Part shown: positions 33,375 to 43,344 of the stretch, in pieces
How positions within the stretch are numbered: position 1 is the stretch's first letter
Layout of the letters: every line of letters starts with the position of its first letter
Assembly: GCA_036250195.1 (NCBI GenBank)
Contig: JAVHZZ010000006.1
Location: 162,495,224 to 162,559,223, forward strand
DNA length: 64,000 nucleotides
Source: Mixophyes australis
Lineage: Eukaryota > Chordata > Amphibia > Anura > Limnodynastidae
Direction: 5' to 3'
Notes under the pieces: model-generated
Database searches by the model: none
Told to the model about the DNA's origin: nothing
The model's input: only the letters and a program-made list of their open reading frames with translations
Made by a program: the position numbers and the translations under genes

Positions 33375-34218
33375 TATTAAAGTAATTCTATCGTTTTAAA
33401 ATAAGCATTGCCCAATCAATTGTATGTGTATCCAAAGCACATGGTGGTTTATTTTAGCAGATGTAAATAGTCAACAATTCAATACATTATTATATTATGA
33501 TACAGTACAGTACAGCACAGCCAATACCAAAAGTTACATACATACATACCGCTGCAATCGCTGCGCTTCCATGGGTCCCAATGGAACAGTGTATCTGTTA
33601 GATAACTGGTCAGAGTAGACTGAGGCCCTGGTGGGGGATGCAGCTAATATATATACAGTCAGTGTTTCATTGTGAACAATAGAGATGATGTAGATTGTTT
33701 CTATAGGTCCAGACGTTGGGTGGGTCCAGGCCAGACAGGTAATAGGTTGATTCAATCTAAGGAATCCAAAGGTGGGGGTCTTCTGTCCAGGGGGTCTGCT
33801 CCTTTTCATAGCCAGTATCATACAAAGGTTTACTCTCTAATATCAATAACTAAAGTATGCAATGTGCGATCTCTTCGCCGACTGCACCGGACAGCTGCTG
33901 ATGATTAGGGCTTCAATATGATATCAGGCATGACACCTTTCCTATTACCTAAACCTTTAATAACACTACAATGTACATATAATCACTATATATATAGACT
34001 AATAATAAACCGAATACTATCTGCTCCTGAATTACAGTGTAACAGAACCAATATGAAATTATATAAATAACTAACTGTTGTAATGCGAGTGTGTGCGTGC
34101 GTATTTTACCGTGCGATCGCGTCAAGCCACGTAACACGTGGCGTACGCTTCGCAATACGCACGGCAAACCAATATTAAACCAATATACTTTCGTTCATCC
34201 AATTATACGACTTCAACA
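33375..34218 (-). repeat. 5' LTR of the provirus
   Basis: It is 844 bp, with the same termini as the 3' LTR and two differences out of 844 (sites 33689 and 33855), about 0.24 percent. Such similarity implies a recent insertion, although gene conversion between LTRs can also keep them alike. Confidence 0.92.
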
Positions 34219-35252
34219 AGTGGAATGCACCTGGAGTTATGCTTGTTAGACCCAAATGTGAAATGATTGTAATTTATTTCATTTGTTTTATTTTTGATGT
34301 AAATAAGAGCCGTTTAGTAGATTATGGGTATTCTCATATCGCCATTTGATTGGGTTATGTTATGTGAAAAAACGGCTATTATATAGGAAGTCAATTAAGA
34401 GGACACTATTTAAGATCGGGTAAATGTTCGCCTACTATGCCTTGATAAAGATTTAATATTCGAAACGCGTTGGCAAGGAGTAGGTGACGTCAGAAGTACG
34501 TGCAGGGGAACTCCCTTCCACCCAGCAACAGCGGGATCCGTGAGTGATCAAGCCGGCGATCCGGATTCGGACATTAACATCTCCTTACGTGCCCGTTATT
34601 TTCTGAGTGGGGGTAAGAGTCCACCTTCACCTGATGGTCGTGTGTTATATGTTATCTGTTTTTATGTTTTATCGGGACGTGTGCCCATTGTTTAAATAAA
34701 TGTACCAATGATTTTACACATGAGGAACTTCCCCTTTTTTTCCATATCGGAGTAAATATTGACTTCAGTAAAGGGGGAGAAACTATCCACTGGATCCAGC
34801 CATCCGTCTTTCTGTGTAAGTGCATATTTGAAAAGACATCAAATATTTATCACGGGGTGCTGCATGGTACATGTTAGACTTTACCGGTGAATAGAGAGAC
34901 CATAACGAGTTTAACCACTTGGATGTCTGATATAAATCATTCTAAGACATATTCTTTGGATGTTTCCTTCCTTTTATGATCAACGGATGGATGTGGGAAT
35001 CAAGAAGATTTGATCTAAGGTGAAAACCATCATCGAGATTTATTTTCATTGACTTTTATTGACTTTTCATTGAACTGTTCTTTCGGGACTTTTACCTACT
35101 TGTTGTTTTTTATTAGATGATATCAATAGCGCCATCTTTGTCCTTTTCTATTATATATATTGCTCAAACTTGGAGCACAAAAAGGGGGTTTGTGCATTTG
35201 GTTTTGTGCGCAGGGGTTTCCATAATATTTGATTTTCCATAATATTTGATTT
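34219..35252 (+). mobile_element. Penelope-like element, right arm after the provirus
   Basis: It starts with agtggaatgcacctg, the continuation of the interrupted GIY-YIG codons, then jumps to gagttatgcttgttag. The sequence equivalent to left-arm 25068-25537 (about 470 bp, containing the rest of the endonuclease, its stop and the start of the 3' region) is deleted. The rest matches the left arm in reverse up to ctattatatatattg, then continues with about 90 bp not present in the left arm, including a repeated ccataatatttgatt. Confidence 0.87.
34431..34484 (+). ncRNA. hammerhead-like ribozyme motif in the Penelope terminal region (right arm)
   Basis: Same layout as in the left arm: cctactatgcc, ttgataaag, AT-rich stem-loop, cgaaacgcgttggc, gagtagg. 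The palindromic acgcgt after the gaa core would form a very short third stem or a dimer contact, as in minimal Penelope ribozymes. The core again has changes at consensus positions 3 and 8. Confidence 0.5.
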
Positions 35253-35266
35253 AGCTTGAATCAATA
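35253..35266. repeat. 14-bp target duplication, right copy (Penelope insertion)
   Basis: Exact repeat of 24121-24134. It marks the right border of the composite. Confidence 0.9.
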
Positions 35267-35362
35267 GCCTTGGCCGTAGCATACCTGGAAATGCACTCAT
35301 TGCCTCTGCAGTATTGTATGGCTCTCGCTTGTCTACCCCTCAGTACTAGGCAAGCATTGAGG

Positions 35363-36017
35363 CAGGGCCTGAACAACCGATAGGGTCATCAGGCTACATC
35401 TTAGGATTTAGGATTTTTTATGGGGGAGTGCGTATTTTCCTACAATTATTTCTTTCTATTCATTTTTTTTTCTTGTCCCAGCAATCACCATTAATTGACA
35501 GGTAGCCTGGCAGCAAATCAGATTGCTGTTATGCTGCCTTTCAGTGCAGGCCACAGTTATTGTCCGGTCTCGTGAGGTAAGAATTATCACATTTCGCGAG
35601 ATCGGACTAAGAACTACGGCCCCACTGACAGGCAGCTAACAGCAATTTATTTAATTTGCTACTAGGTTACCTATCAGGTATTGGTGACAAAGACTGCTGT
35701 CTGAGAGAGGAGAGGAACATTGGTTAACATCGTACTACTGTCAACAGGTAAGTCACCTTAGTGCTGGTGACATGAAATGTCTGGGGGGAGTGATGAAACA
35801 CCTAGGGGGGGCAATAAAATGGCTTGGGGTGGATGACATGGATGGGGGGTTGTTGTAATCGCTAAGGGGTGATGAACTGACTGGGGTATCATCAATTGGC
35901 TAGGAAGTGATGACATGACTGGGGATGATGATGAATGTAAACATTGGTGATGATGGAGGGGGGGCAAAGGTAAAGGTGTATTAGCCTTGAGCAGCCAAGA
36001 ACCTTAATCAGACCCTG
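35363..36017. mobile_element. non-autonomous hAT-like element, sibling of 18542-20351 (655 bp)
   Basis: The ends CAGGGCCTGAACAACC and CTTAATCAGACCCTG match the ends of the larger element. The flanks cattgagg (35355-35362) and cgtcaagg (36018-36025) agree at five of eight sites, and all three differences are transitions, consistent with an old 8-bp duplication. The interior is G-rich with loosely repeated tgacatg...ctgggg blocks, a weaker version of the sibling's repeat interior. Confidence 0.7.
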
Positions 36018-36025
36018 CGTCAAGG

Positions 36026-37384
36026 TCAAGGCTATGAAAATGTGTATATTACTTTGTGTAAGAGGTAAGAAAGATACCATTTAATGTGTCACCTTACATA
36101 GCAGAAATGCTACACAAACCTATGCTGGAATGTCTGAAAATACTAACACACGTCCAATAAGCAATATACTAAAAAGCAGCATAATAACATAACTTGTGTT
36201 TCACAGAATCAAGGAGTGAGGCTAATTTTATTGTTTTTGTTTTTTAGTAAAATTTGAATTTGACTGAATCCCTAGGATTAAACCTTTGAACCCTGATCTC
36301 TCTGTTGTTTTAGCACCCTGGGTATTATAAGAGTAATTTCTGAATGTGCAGACGTGCTGACCCACAGTGCTAATGCTTTTTTCCTCCTTTATTTGACATC
36401 ATGCATCTATTGTTGCGCAATTGCATCCATTTCTACAGGTAGGAGCTTGGATTTGCCTTTAAAAATAGCAGCAAGTGTGGGAAGCAAAGTATGCTCTTTG
36501 AGAATAAGAGCATGGAATGAGTGTGGATGAGAGACACAGATCTTTTACAGATGGAGGTGTCAAGTTGGGAGATATTTTGAGATAACTGATGAGATATATG
36601 TTGGTGCAGTTTTGTTGATGGCCTTGTATGTTAGTAAAATTATTTTATATTGGATTCAGTGCAAAGCAGGCAATATTATGTGATTGACTGATGTGACACC
36701 ATTCACTAACACATTGCGATTGTGAGTGATATGGCTGCATAGGCCATGACCACTACTATCGAGCCAGCATTTTGCATGATGCTTATCCATCTTGAGCGGT
36801 GAGGGAACTGTCCTGAGCTTGAAGGAACTATCCACATGTATTAAGATCTGGGGAACAACCGGTGATCAGCATCCACTGGACAAGGATGTAGGAGGTTGCG
36901 TGTGACCTGTGCACATTCCATGCAAATAGGAAGTGAATTGGATTGCAGAAATGCCAACTTTACACATATTACATCAACTACACTGCATGTTATATTTTCT
37001 GCAGAGGTCTCTGAAACAGTAACAAATTATATGTATAGAGTTAAAAAGCTTTTCTTTTGCTCCCTGTGCCTGTTTGTTTCCTATGGTTGAGCAAAAGTAT
37101 GTGAATATGATCTATGATATGAAGAGGGAGAGGTGCATGATGTGGGGAATTATCAATATAGGGGTGGTGCATGATTTGAGTAGAATCACTATAGGGGTGC
37201 CATGACATGAGGAAAATTAATAGGTTATTTATTCAAATTTGCATTGCAACATATCAAGCAATTAATACAGGGGCCATAATACAAGAGATTATCAATATGT
37301 CGGGTTCAAGATATGGCACAATGTGTACCAAGATGTATATTGGGGGGTATAATATATGAAAAAGTGAGGGTTCTGTATTGAATA
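36026..37384. other. intergenic stretch with an inverted L2 fragment and loose tandem repeats
   Basis: At about 36560-36665 the minus strand encodes ILLTYKAINKTAPTYI, the same L2 block as at 9745-9810. Around 37110-37330 diverged units of the type ggaattatcaatataggggt recur. No gene recognised. Confidence 0.5.
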
Positions 37385-37680
37385 TATATCACTAGGATGC
37401 TCTCTGTATTTTATGGAGGTATCAGGGATGCTCTCTTTATTGTATTGCAGCCACTAGGATGCTCTCTGTTTTGTATGGCATTCACTAGGATGCACTAGGA
37501 TTTTTTGCGTATTCTATGTTGTTCACAAGGATGTTCTCCGTTTTGTATGGCAGTGACGAGAATGATCACTGTATTACATAAAGGTCACTAAGATGCTCTC
37601 TGTATTCTATGATGGTCACTAAGATGCTCCCTGTATTGTATGGTAGTCAATAGGATGATTTCTGTATTGTACAAGTCCAC
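37385..37680 (+). repeat. minisatellite, about 30-bp unit (copy B)
   Basis: About nine units of the type cactaggatgctctctgtat then tgtatggcggt, the same family as 4190-4500. The sequence after the array (ccactttcagaattttccca then ggggcccttttgttcccaat) matches the segment after copy A. Confidence 0.8.
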
Positions 37681-38930
37681 TTTCAGAATTTTCCCAGGGG
37701 CCCTTTTGTTCCCAATCCACCCCTTCCCTCTACTGTTGCAGGATTAATTATTTAAATGGGCCTCAAAGGGTTGACATATGCATTCTCAGAAAAGCAGGTT
37801 GTAGCAGAACCTTTTACCTCGCACAATCACTTGATTTCTTTACAGTAAAGATACTTTTTCCAAGTTTCAGACACCATTTGTAAAGGAAAATGCATTTATA
37901 GGTGCAAACAGTAGTTGAAGTGGGCTGCCATACCACCGCTTCTCCTACTGCCTACATTGTTAAACTCTCAAATTACTTTCACTTACATTTTCCATACCGA
38001 CACTTCTAAATTTCTTCAAACAATTTTTTCTAAATTTACACTTCGGCCACTGGGTGCATAATAGAAAAATTCAAATGAACCAAAAGGCAGTTTCAAAATC
38101 ACCTAATTTTCATTGTCTATTCACAACAGAAATTATTCTCCAATGGGTAGTAATTAAGGAGAAAAAAAGAGAAATTTGTAATGAATGAAAGCTTGGTTCA
38201 AAGTTAATAGCAGACAGGAGTTTGAAGTGACTTTTTAACTTTGACAGCATGCACACCTATATGACAGATCGCAATCTGACAAGTGGCCACTCAATTCAAC
38301 TGCAGAAAGGGGCCTCCAAAGAGGTTCTTCCAAAGAGGTTCTCTCTATTGGTCTGAAACTTTTTCACTTCATTTGGCTATGAGTGTGCATTTGCATCGAT
38401 TATGTACATTAATTTTGATTGTAAATGATTGTTATTATCACTTCCAAGAAATAACAATATAAGATTTTATAGCATTTATGCTTAAAAGAGATTGGAATCC
38501 CTGACCTTGAATGGGGAATATTTTGCTGAAGAATATGCCCAAGTAGAGGATGTGAGCCAATCATGTGACACTCACATCCAACCCTGCGAAGAGTTCTTCA
38601 GACAGGTAAGTCCAGCTGGTGCTGACTATCTCGCCCAGTCCAGCAGTTTACCCAAGAATTATAGAGCCATTGTGCCCCACCAATATACCAGCATTAACCA
38701 CTATCTAATCATGTTAGATACATTCTGTAGTCATGCCAGCAAGACATAGCTTATAAACAGCATAGTGTTGATATCCCTCCTTTTATGCACCCAACCTCCT
38801 TCGTATGTTCATATATATTTTACTGTATTGATATCATAAATAACCACACGGGCACGAGTTTAAATTTGGCAAAAGGTCACAGTTTTATTTAAACATAAAA
38901 TATATTAATGGTGGTGGCAAGAACAGAACT
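37681..38930. other. intergenic stretch, weak exon-like segment
   Basis: Mostly featureless. At about 38492-38606 an open segment ends ttcagacag followed by gtaagt, a good 5' splice-site match, but its phase does not fit the candidate exon at 40073 and no start codon is evident. Confidence 0.35.
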
Positions 38931-38934
38931 ATTT

Positions 38935-39522
38935 GCAAAACCAAACAGTGAAAGGTCATTGTCATTGTAACCTCCTCTCCATTCATACTCCCGCCCGCTC
39001 CCTGCGCTCGGCCAATGATCGCCGCCTCTCCTCCACTCTGATCACCTCTTCCCACTCTAGAATCCAAGACTTCTCCCACGCTGCCCCCCTTCACTGGAAC
39101 GACCTCCCTCGCTCCATCCGTCTCTCACCCAATCTGTGCTCCTTCAAGCCGGCACTTAAAACTCACCTGTTCCTTAAGGCCTACCAACCATCCACTTAAC
39201 CTCTCATCTCTTCTGTTTCTCCCCTGGCCCCTTTTTTCTCTCCCCTTTGCTTCACTGGCTCCCTTCTGTGCCTGATTTGTTTACCCTCCCTTAGTATGTA
39301 AGCTCGTATGAGCAGGGCCCCTCTTCCCTCCTGTCTCCAAACCTGTTCTTCAGCTCCGTCTCTACTGTATATGCCTGCCCGGAGTCCCTGAAGTACTGGT
39401 ACTTTTTGTTTATTGTTCTGTACTGTTTTACCCTGTATAGTCCACTGTTCGTACCGTGTACGGCGCTGCGGAAACCTTGTGGCGCCTTACAAATAAAAGA
39501 TAATAATAATAATAATAATAAT
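38935..39522 (+). mobile_element. L2-type LINE 3' end, well preserved
   Basis: A plus-strand frame to 39199 encodes the ORF2 C-terminus: ARSLRSANDRRLSSTLITSS, then RIQDFSHAAPLHWNDLPRSI, then FKPALKTHLFLKAY before the stop. The 3' region carries tgtaagctcgtatgagcagg and ggcgctgcggaaaccttgtg, then a (taa/taat)n tail at 39497-39522. The copy is 5'-truncated, as is usual for LINE insertions, and better kept than the other L2 fragments here. Confidence 0.88.
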
Positions 39523-40072
39523 TGTCATTACACCACTAGTCCCAGGATATAATCATTTATGATTGTCCGGTGCTAAATTCTGGCGTAGAGTGATCCCTTC
39601 TGGAGATGACAATGACGTGCCCACACAAAGCAGATTAAGGGGTCTTCCACACAAAAGGATCAGGTTCACTCAAAAGGGGCAGTAACCTGTGTCCAATCAG
39701 CGGAAGCACCATATGCACTAGTGGCTGACTGCAATGCTCTCATGCCTACTGTGCCTCCTCTGTGACAGGGAAAGAAAAATGTTAGCGAAAATATTAATGC
39801 AAGACATTATGACAATAGCAGGGTGGGAGGGATGTATTCTGTACAGGAAACAAAGACACCCAACATACACTGGGGGGAAAATATATAATGACGCTTAGAA
39901 ACCTCCCTGTGGATTTAATTGGCTGGGTATGCAGGAGACTTAAGTCCAAATGGGTAAGTGCATGACGTAACATACACATGTGATTTTAGGTGCATTTGCT
40001 TTATGGCCTCTCTTGTCATAGTTGCATATCCTAAATTAGTAGTTTATCTTCTAAAATTTTCACTATTTTCAG
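39523..40072. other. intergenic stretch upstream of the candidate exons
   Basis: No repeat boundary or motif recognised. It may be intron if the exons at 40073 and 40609 are real. Confidence 0.35.
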
Positions 40073-40691
40073 CGGTGGCAGAAAACCACCTTTCGATGTC
40101 CCCAATACTCTTCCAGAGCCAGCCTGAAGCCGCCTCTCAGCAGCTACAGGTGTTAGTGGAAGAAAGTAAGTACAGGGTAATTTTCATATAGTGGAGTTTT
40201 GAATTTTTTTAGTTTTTTAGGAGATAGACGTTGACATGAGAAATAGTTTTCCCTGCCCATTCACAGTCGAGGCCCCCCTAAGTTCCCCCAAAGTGGAAAC
40301 TGCCCCCCCCCCCACTTCCTCTCTTGTGTGCAGCTGGTTGTATAAAAAATTGCATCCTGGAGAGTGAGACACTGTTTGGCAACATTTGCAAGAAAAAAAA
40401 AACCAACAACACAATTATACTATATACTTCTTATTACTACTGCGTTTAGCAGAGTAAAAAAAAATTGGGGCAGTTTTTTGGTAACATTTCTGCACTATAC
40501 TGAGCATGAAAATGCATACCCATATGTACAGGAACCTAGACCTAGCATTTCACCACATGAATGTATTAAGAGTGCATTAACTAAATGTTTGTCTTTCGTT
40601 TTTTGCAGCAGATGAGGAGTTGATGGGTCAGACCAGATCACTCAGCCAGAGGCTGCTGATAGAGCTTCAGAAACAAAAGAATAAAATATAA
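40073..40691 (+). CDS. candidate two-exon 3' end of a spliced gene (exons 40073-40165 and 40609-40691)
   Basis: The first segment follows a pyrimidine-rich tract ending ttttcag and ends gaagaaa before gtaagt. The second follows tttcgttttttgcag. Joining them keeps one frame open across the junction (phase 1) and runs to a TAA at 40689-40691, with an AATAAA at 40716-40721. The roughly 58 codons start ENHLSMSPILFQSQPEAAS (after VA) and end in a Lys/Gln/Leu-rich helix-like tail (RLLIELQKQKNKI). I do not recognise the family. It could be a host gene, a transposon accessory protein or chance. Upstream exons were not found. Confidence 0.35.
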
Positions 40692-40739
40692 AAATATAAA
40701 CAAAAAGCAAAAAAAAATAAAAATTACATATCTAAAAAA

Positions 40740-41693
40740 AAGTTTTACTATGTTTGCTATATGTTTCATATTGTTTGGGTTTGTACACTAAAATTGTTTA
40801 GTATGATAGAAAAACTGGTGTGTGCGTTGATTTCCAAATTATTATTATTATCATTATAAATTTAAGTAAAGCAGTTGGTTAAAAGGAAATTGAGGAAGAG
40901 GCCAAGCACGGTATAATAGGGTCACACTTCGCATCCGGTTTATACTGTAATAAGCCTAAAACACATCAGTTATATTAATTTCGCCAAATGTGCACCATTG
41001 TTTGTGCTGTTTTCTTTACCATGCCATCAGACGAGTTCTACAGTGTAGTAGTTGTGATATAGGCTGAGCTACCATAGAAGCAGGGGGTGTAGCTGTTACA
41101 GGGCCCACAGCTGGTGGGGGCCTGCCTCCCCTGTATACATGTGAATTTATCACCATTAGGGGATGATAATTATGCCCCCTCAATGGTCCATCATGTACAT
41201 GGAGGCATTGATGCCAGGCTTAGTGGCAAAGTTTGCCAATTGTAGAAATAACAACCAGGGCAATAGGCATGTTGACACTTTGGGATTCACAGAGACCATT
41301 GGTGGTATAGGTTAACAAAGTAGCATATCAAGGGGAAACACATATTTTAATGTTCGTTACAACCACCACTATATAACAAACAAGGGTAGTTGTTAAAACA
41401 TGAATTAACACTTCATACACCAAGAGAGATACACCAATGTTGTTACTATGGCAATCGAAAGCGTAGCGTTCGCTTCTGAAAGTAAAGCAGAACATACTAC
41501 TACTTGCTGACGTGCACGGCCGTGGACACGTACAATAGGAACAGTTGCACCAGAAGTCATTAAGCTGCGTATGTTGACTTCCGCCGTTTGATACATGCAT
41601 CAGTTCACGTACGTGCGCTGCGCTCAGTATGTGTGCCCTAATGACTCAGACACAATGAGTTCAGTGTACTACAATAACCCACACAGTTACCAG
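40740..41693. other. intergenic stretch, nothing recognised
   Basis: A 90-codon minus-strand frame (41328-41600) and its overlapping neighbour show no motif. Confidence 0.4.
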
Positions 41694-41793
41694 ATCAAAA
41701 GTCAATAGAGCACCTTTGGGATGTGGTGGAATGGTAGGAACGAATGAGCAGCCGACAATCTACAGCAACTGTGTGGTGCTATCATGTCAACAT

Positions 41794-43236
41794 TAGGGGT
41801 GTGCACCGGCCACTTTTAGTGTTTTGGGTTCTGATTAGCTTGAGGTTTTGGGTTCTGATTTGTTTTGCCAAAACACCTGACGAAAGGTTTTGGTTCTGAT
41901 TTAGGGTTTTGGGTTCGGATTTATTTTTAAAAAAGCATAAAAAGCACTAAAATCCAGTTTTTTTGTTTTTTTTACACTCCTACGCTATTATTAACCTCAA
42001 TAACATTCAATAACAATCATTTCCACTAATTTCCAGTCTATTCTGAACACCTCACAATATTGTTTTTAGTCCAAAACGTTGCACCAAGGTAGCTTTCTGG
42101 ACTGCGTAGTGGAGTGGCCCCGGTACCCAATTTGTACCGGGGCCACAATACCTCCTCCAACTGGTCTGAATTCCACTACACAGATGGCGGACACCGGATG
42201 GACGTCTAACACCAACATAGCTGTTAAGGCCGCAGTTCCTCTTTTTTGGGACTGCACAAACAATTAACGTAGTATCAGAAATGGCAATTCCTCTTTTTTG
42301 GAACTATAAAAACAAAGAACATAGTAATAGAAATGGCAGTTCCTCTTTTTTGGAACTATAAAAACAAAGAACATAGTAATAGAAATGTCAGTTCCTCTTT
42401 TTTGGAACTACAGAAACAAAGAACGTAGTAATAGAACTGGCAGTTCCTATTTTTTGGAACTACACAAACAATGACCATAGTAATAGAACTGGTAGTTCCT
42501 ATTTTTTGGAACTACAGAAACAATGAACGTAGTAATAGAACTGGCAGTTCCTATTTTTTGGAACTACAGAAATAATGAACGTAGTAATAGAACTAGCAGT
42601 TCCTCTTTTTGGGAACTACAGAAACAATGAACGTAGTAATAGAACTGGCAGTTCCTATTTTTTGGAACTACAGAAATAATGAACGTAGTAATAGAAATGG
42701 CAGGTCCTCTTTTTTTGGACCTGCCAGAATATATTGCTCTATAATATTTTTTATACTTTATTTCAATAATTTTTTTAATCTTTTTTTTAAAATATTTTTT
42801 AGAGATTTTTTTTTTTAAAGATTTTTTGCTGATTAACAAATTGCTATGGACTTATCAGAAACAAATACAGGACAAAAGCACCACTGGACTCAGCAGCACA
42901 GACACTGGCCAAAGCACCACTGGAATCAGCAGGACAGAGCACTGGACAAAGTACTAATGCACTCAGCAGGACAAAGCACCACTTTAGTAAAGTTATCAGC
43001 AGGACAGAGCACATCAACCTCCCTCTTCACTAACCACAGGGAGAATGAAGATGGCGGCCGCGAGCGGGGCATTGATGAGATCAGAGTCTCGCGAGATCCG
43101 GCGCGAGACTTGGATGTCATAGCCTCGGTTTGGCTTCATTTGGCGCCCGGAAGTTCCCGAACAGTGCTCGGATCCCGTCGGATCCGCACTGTTCGGGTGG
43201 GCTCAGATTAGCGAAATCCAAGCCCGCTCATCTCTA
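41794..43236. mobile_element. non-autonomous hAT element (1443 bp) with 8-bp target duplication
   Basis: The ends TAGGGGTGTGC and (complement) TAGAGATGAGC are imperfect inverted repeats flanked by a perfect gtcaacat at 41786-41793 and 43237-43244. The left 270 bp resembles, in reverse, the right end of the hAT transposase element at 11-13 kb (ggttttgg subterminal repeats, then a tattattaacctca block). The rest is unrelated tandem repeat and GC-rich sequence, so this is a deletion-and-replacement derivative. Confidence 0.87.
42232..42722. repeat. 52-bp tandem repeat inside the hAT derivative, about 10 copies
   Basis: Units contain ggcagttcctattttttgga then actacagaaacaatgaacg then tagtaatagaact. 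Copies near the left use actataaaaacaaagaaca instead. Each unit also contains the complementary pair agttcc/ggaact, so each could form a small hairpin. Confidence 0.9.
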
Positions 43237-43344
43237 GTCAACATGGACTAGAACATCTAAGAAATGTTTCCAGCACCTTGTTGAATCCATGCTACAAAGA
43301 ATTCAAACTGTTCTGGGTACAAGAGGGGTGTTAGGTTAGCAGCA

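Larger units (their letters stand above)
26015..34218 (-). mobile_element. provirus (endogenous retrovirus-like), minus strand, gag only
   Basis: An 8204-bp LTR element lies inside the right Penelope arm with a 4-bp target duplication (agtg at 26011-26014 and 34219-34222). It has two 844-bp LTRs, a primer-binding-like site next to the right LTR, a short purine tract next to the left LTR, and one long open gag-like frame. Between gag and the 3' LTR (26859-30685) I find no protease, reverse transcriptase, integrase or envelope motif on either strand. Gag layout and 4-bp duplication suggest a gamma/epsilon-like retrovirus lineage, which is inference. It would need enzymes from a relative to move. 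Confidence 0.88.
41694..43335 (+). pseudogene. Tc1/mariner transposase 3' relic split by a hAT element
   Basis: Left of the hAT element, frames encode IEHLWDVVEW (the DDE third acidic-residue block, as in Tc1-type ENLWDVLER). Right of it, aatgtttccagcaccttgtt then gaatccatgctacaaagaat resembles the end of a fish/frog Tc1-family transposase gene. The two halves are contiguous once 41794-43244 is removed. No inverted terminal repeat was located. Confidence 0.55.

Noticed and set aside
38492..38749. Upstream exon of the 40-kb candidate gene
   Set aside because: It has a good gtaagt donor, but its reading phase does not match the exon at 40073 and no acceptor or start is clear.
42232..42722. CRISPR-like repeat array
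   Set aside because: Units are directly adjacent with no unique spacers, inside a eukaryotic transposon.
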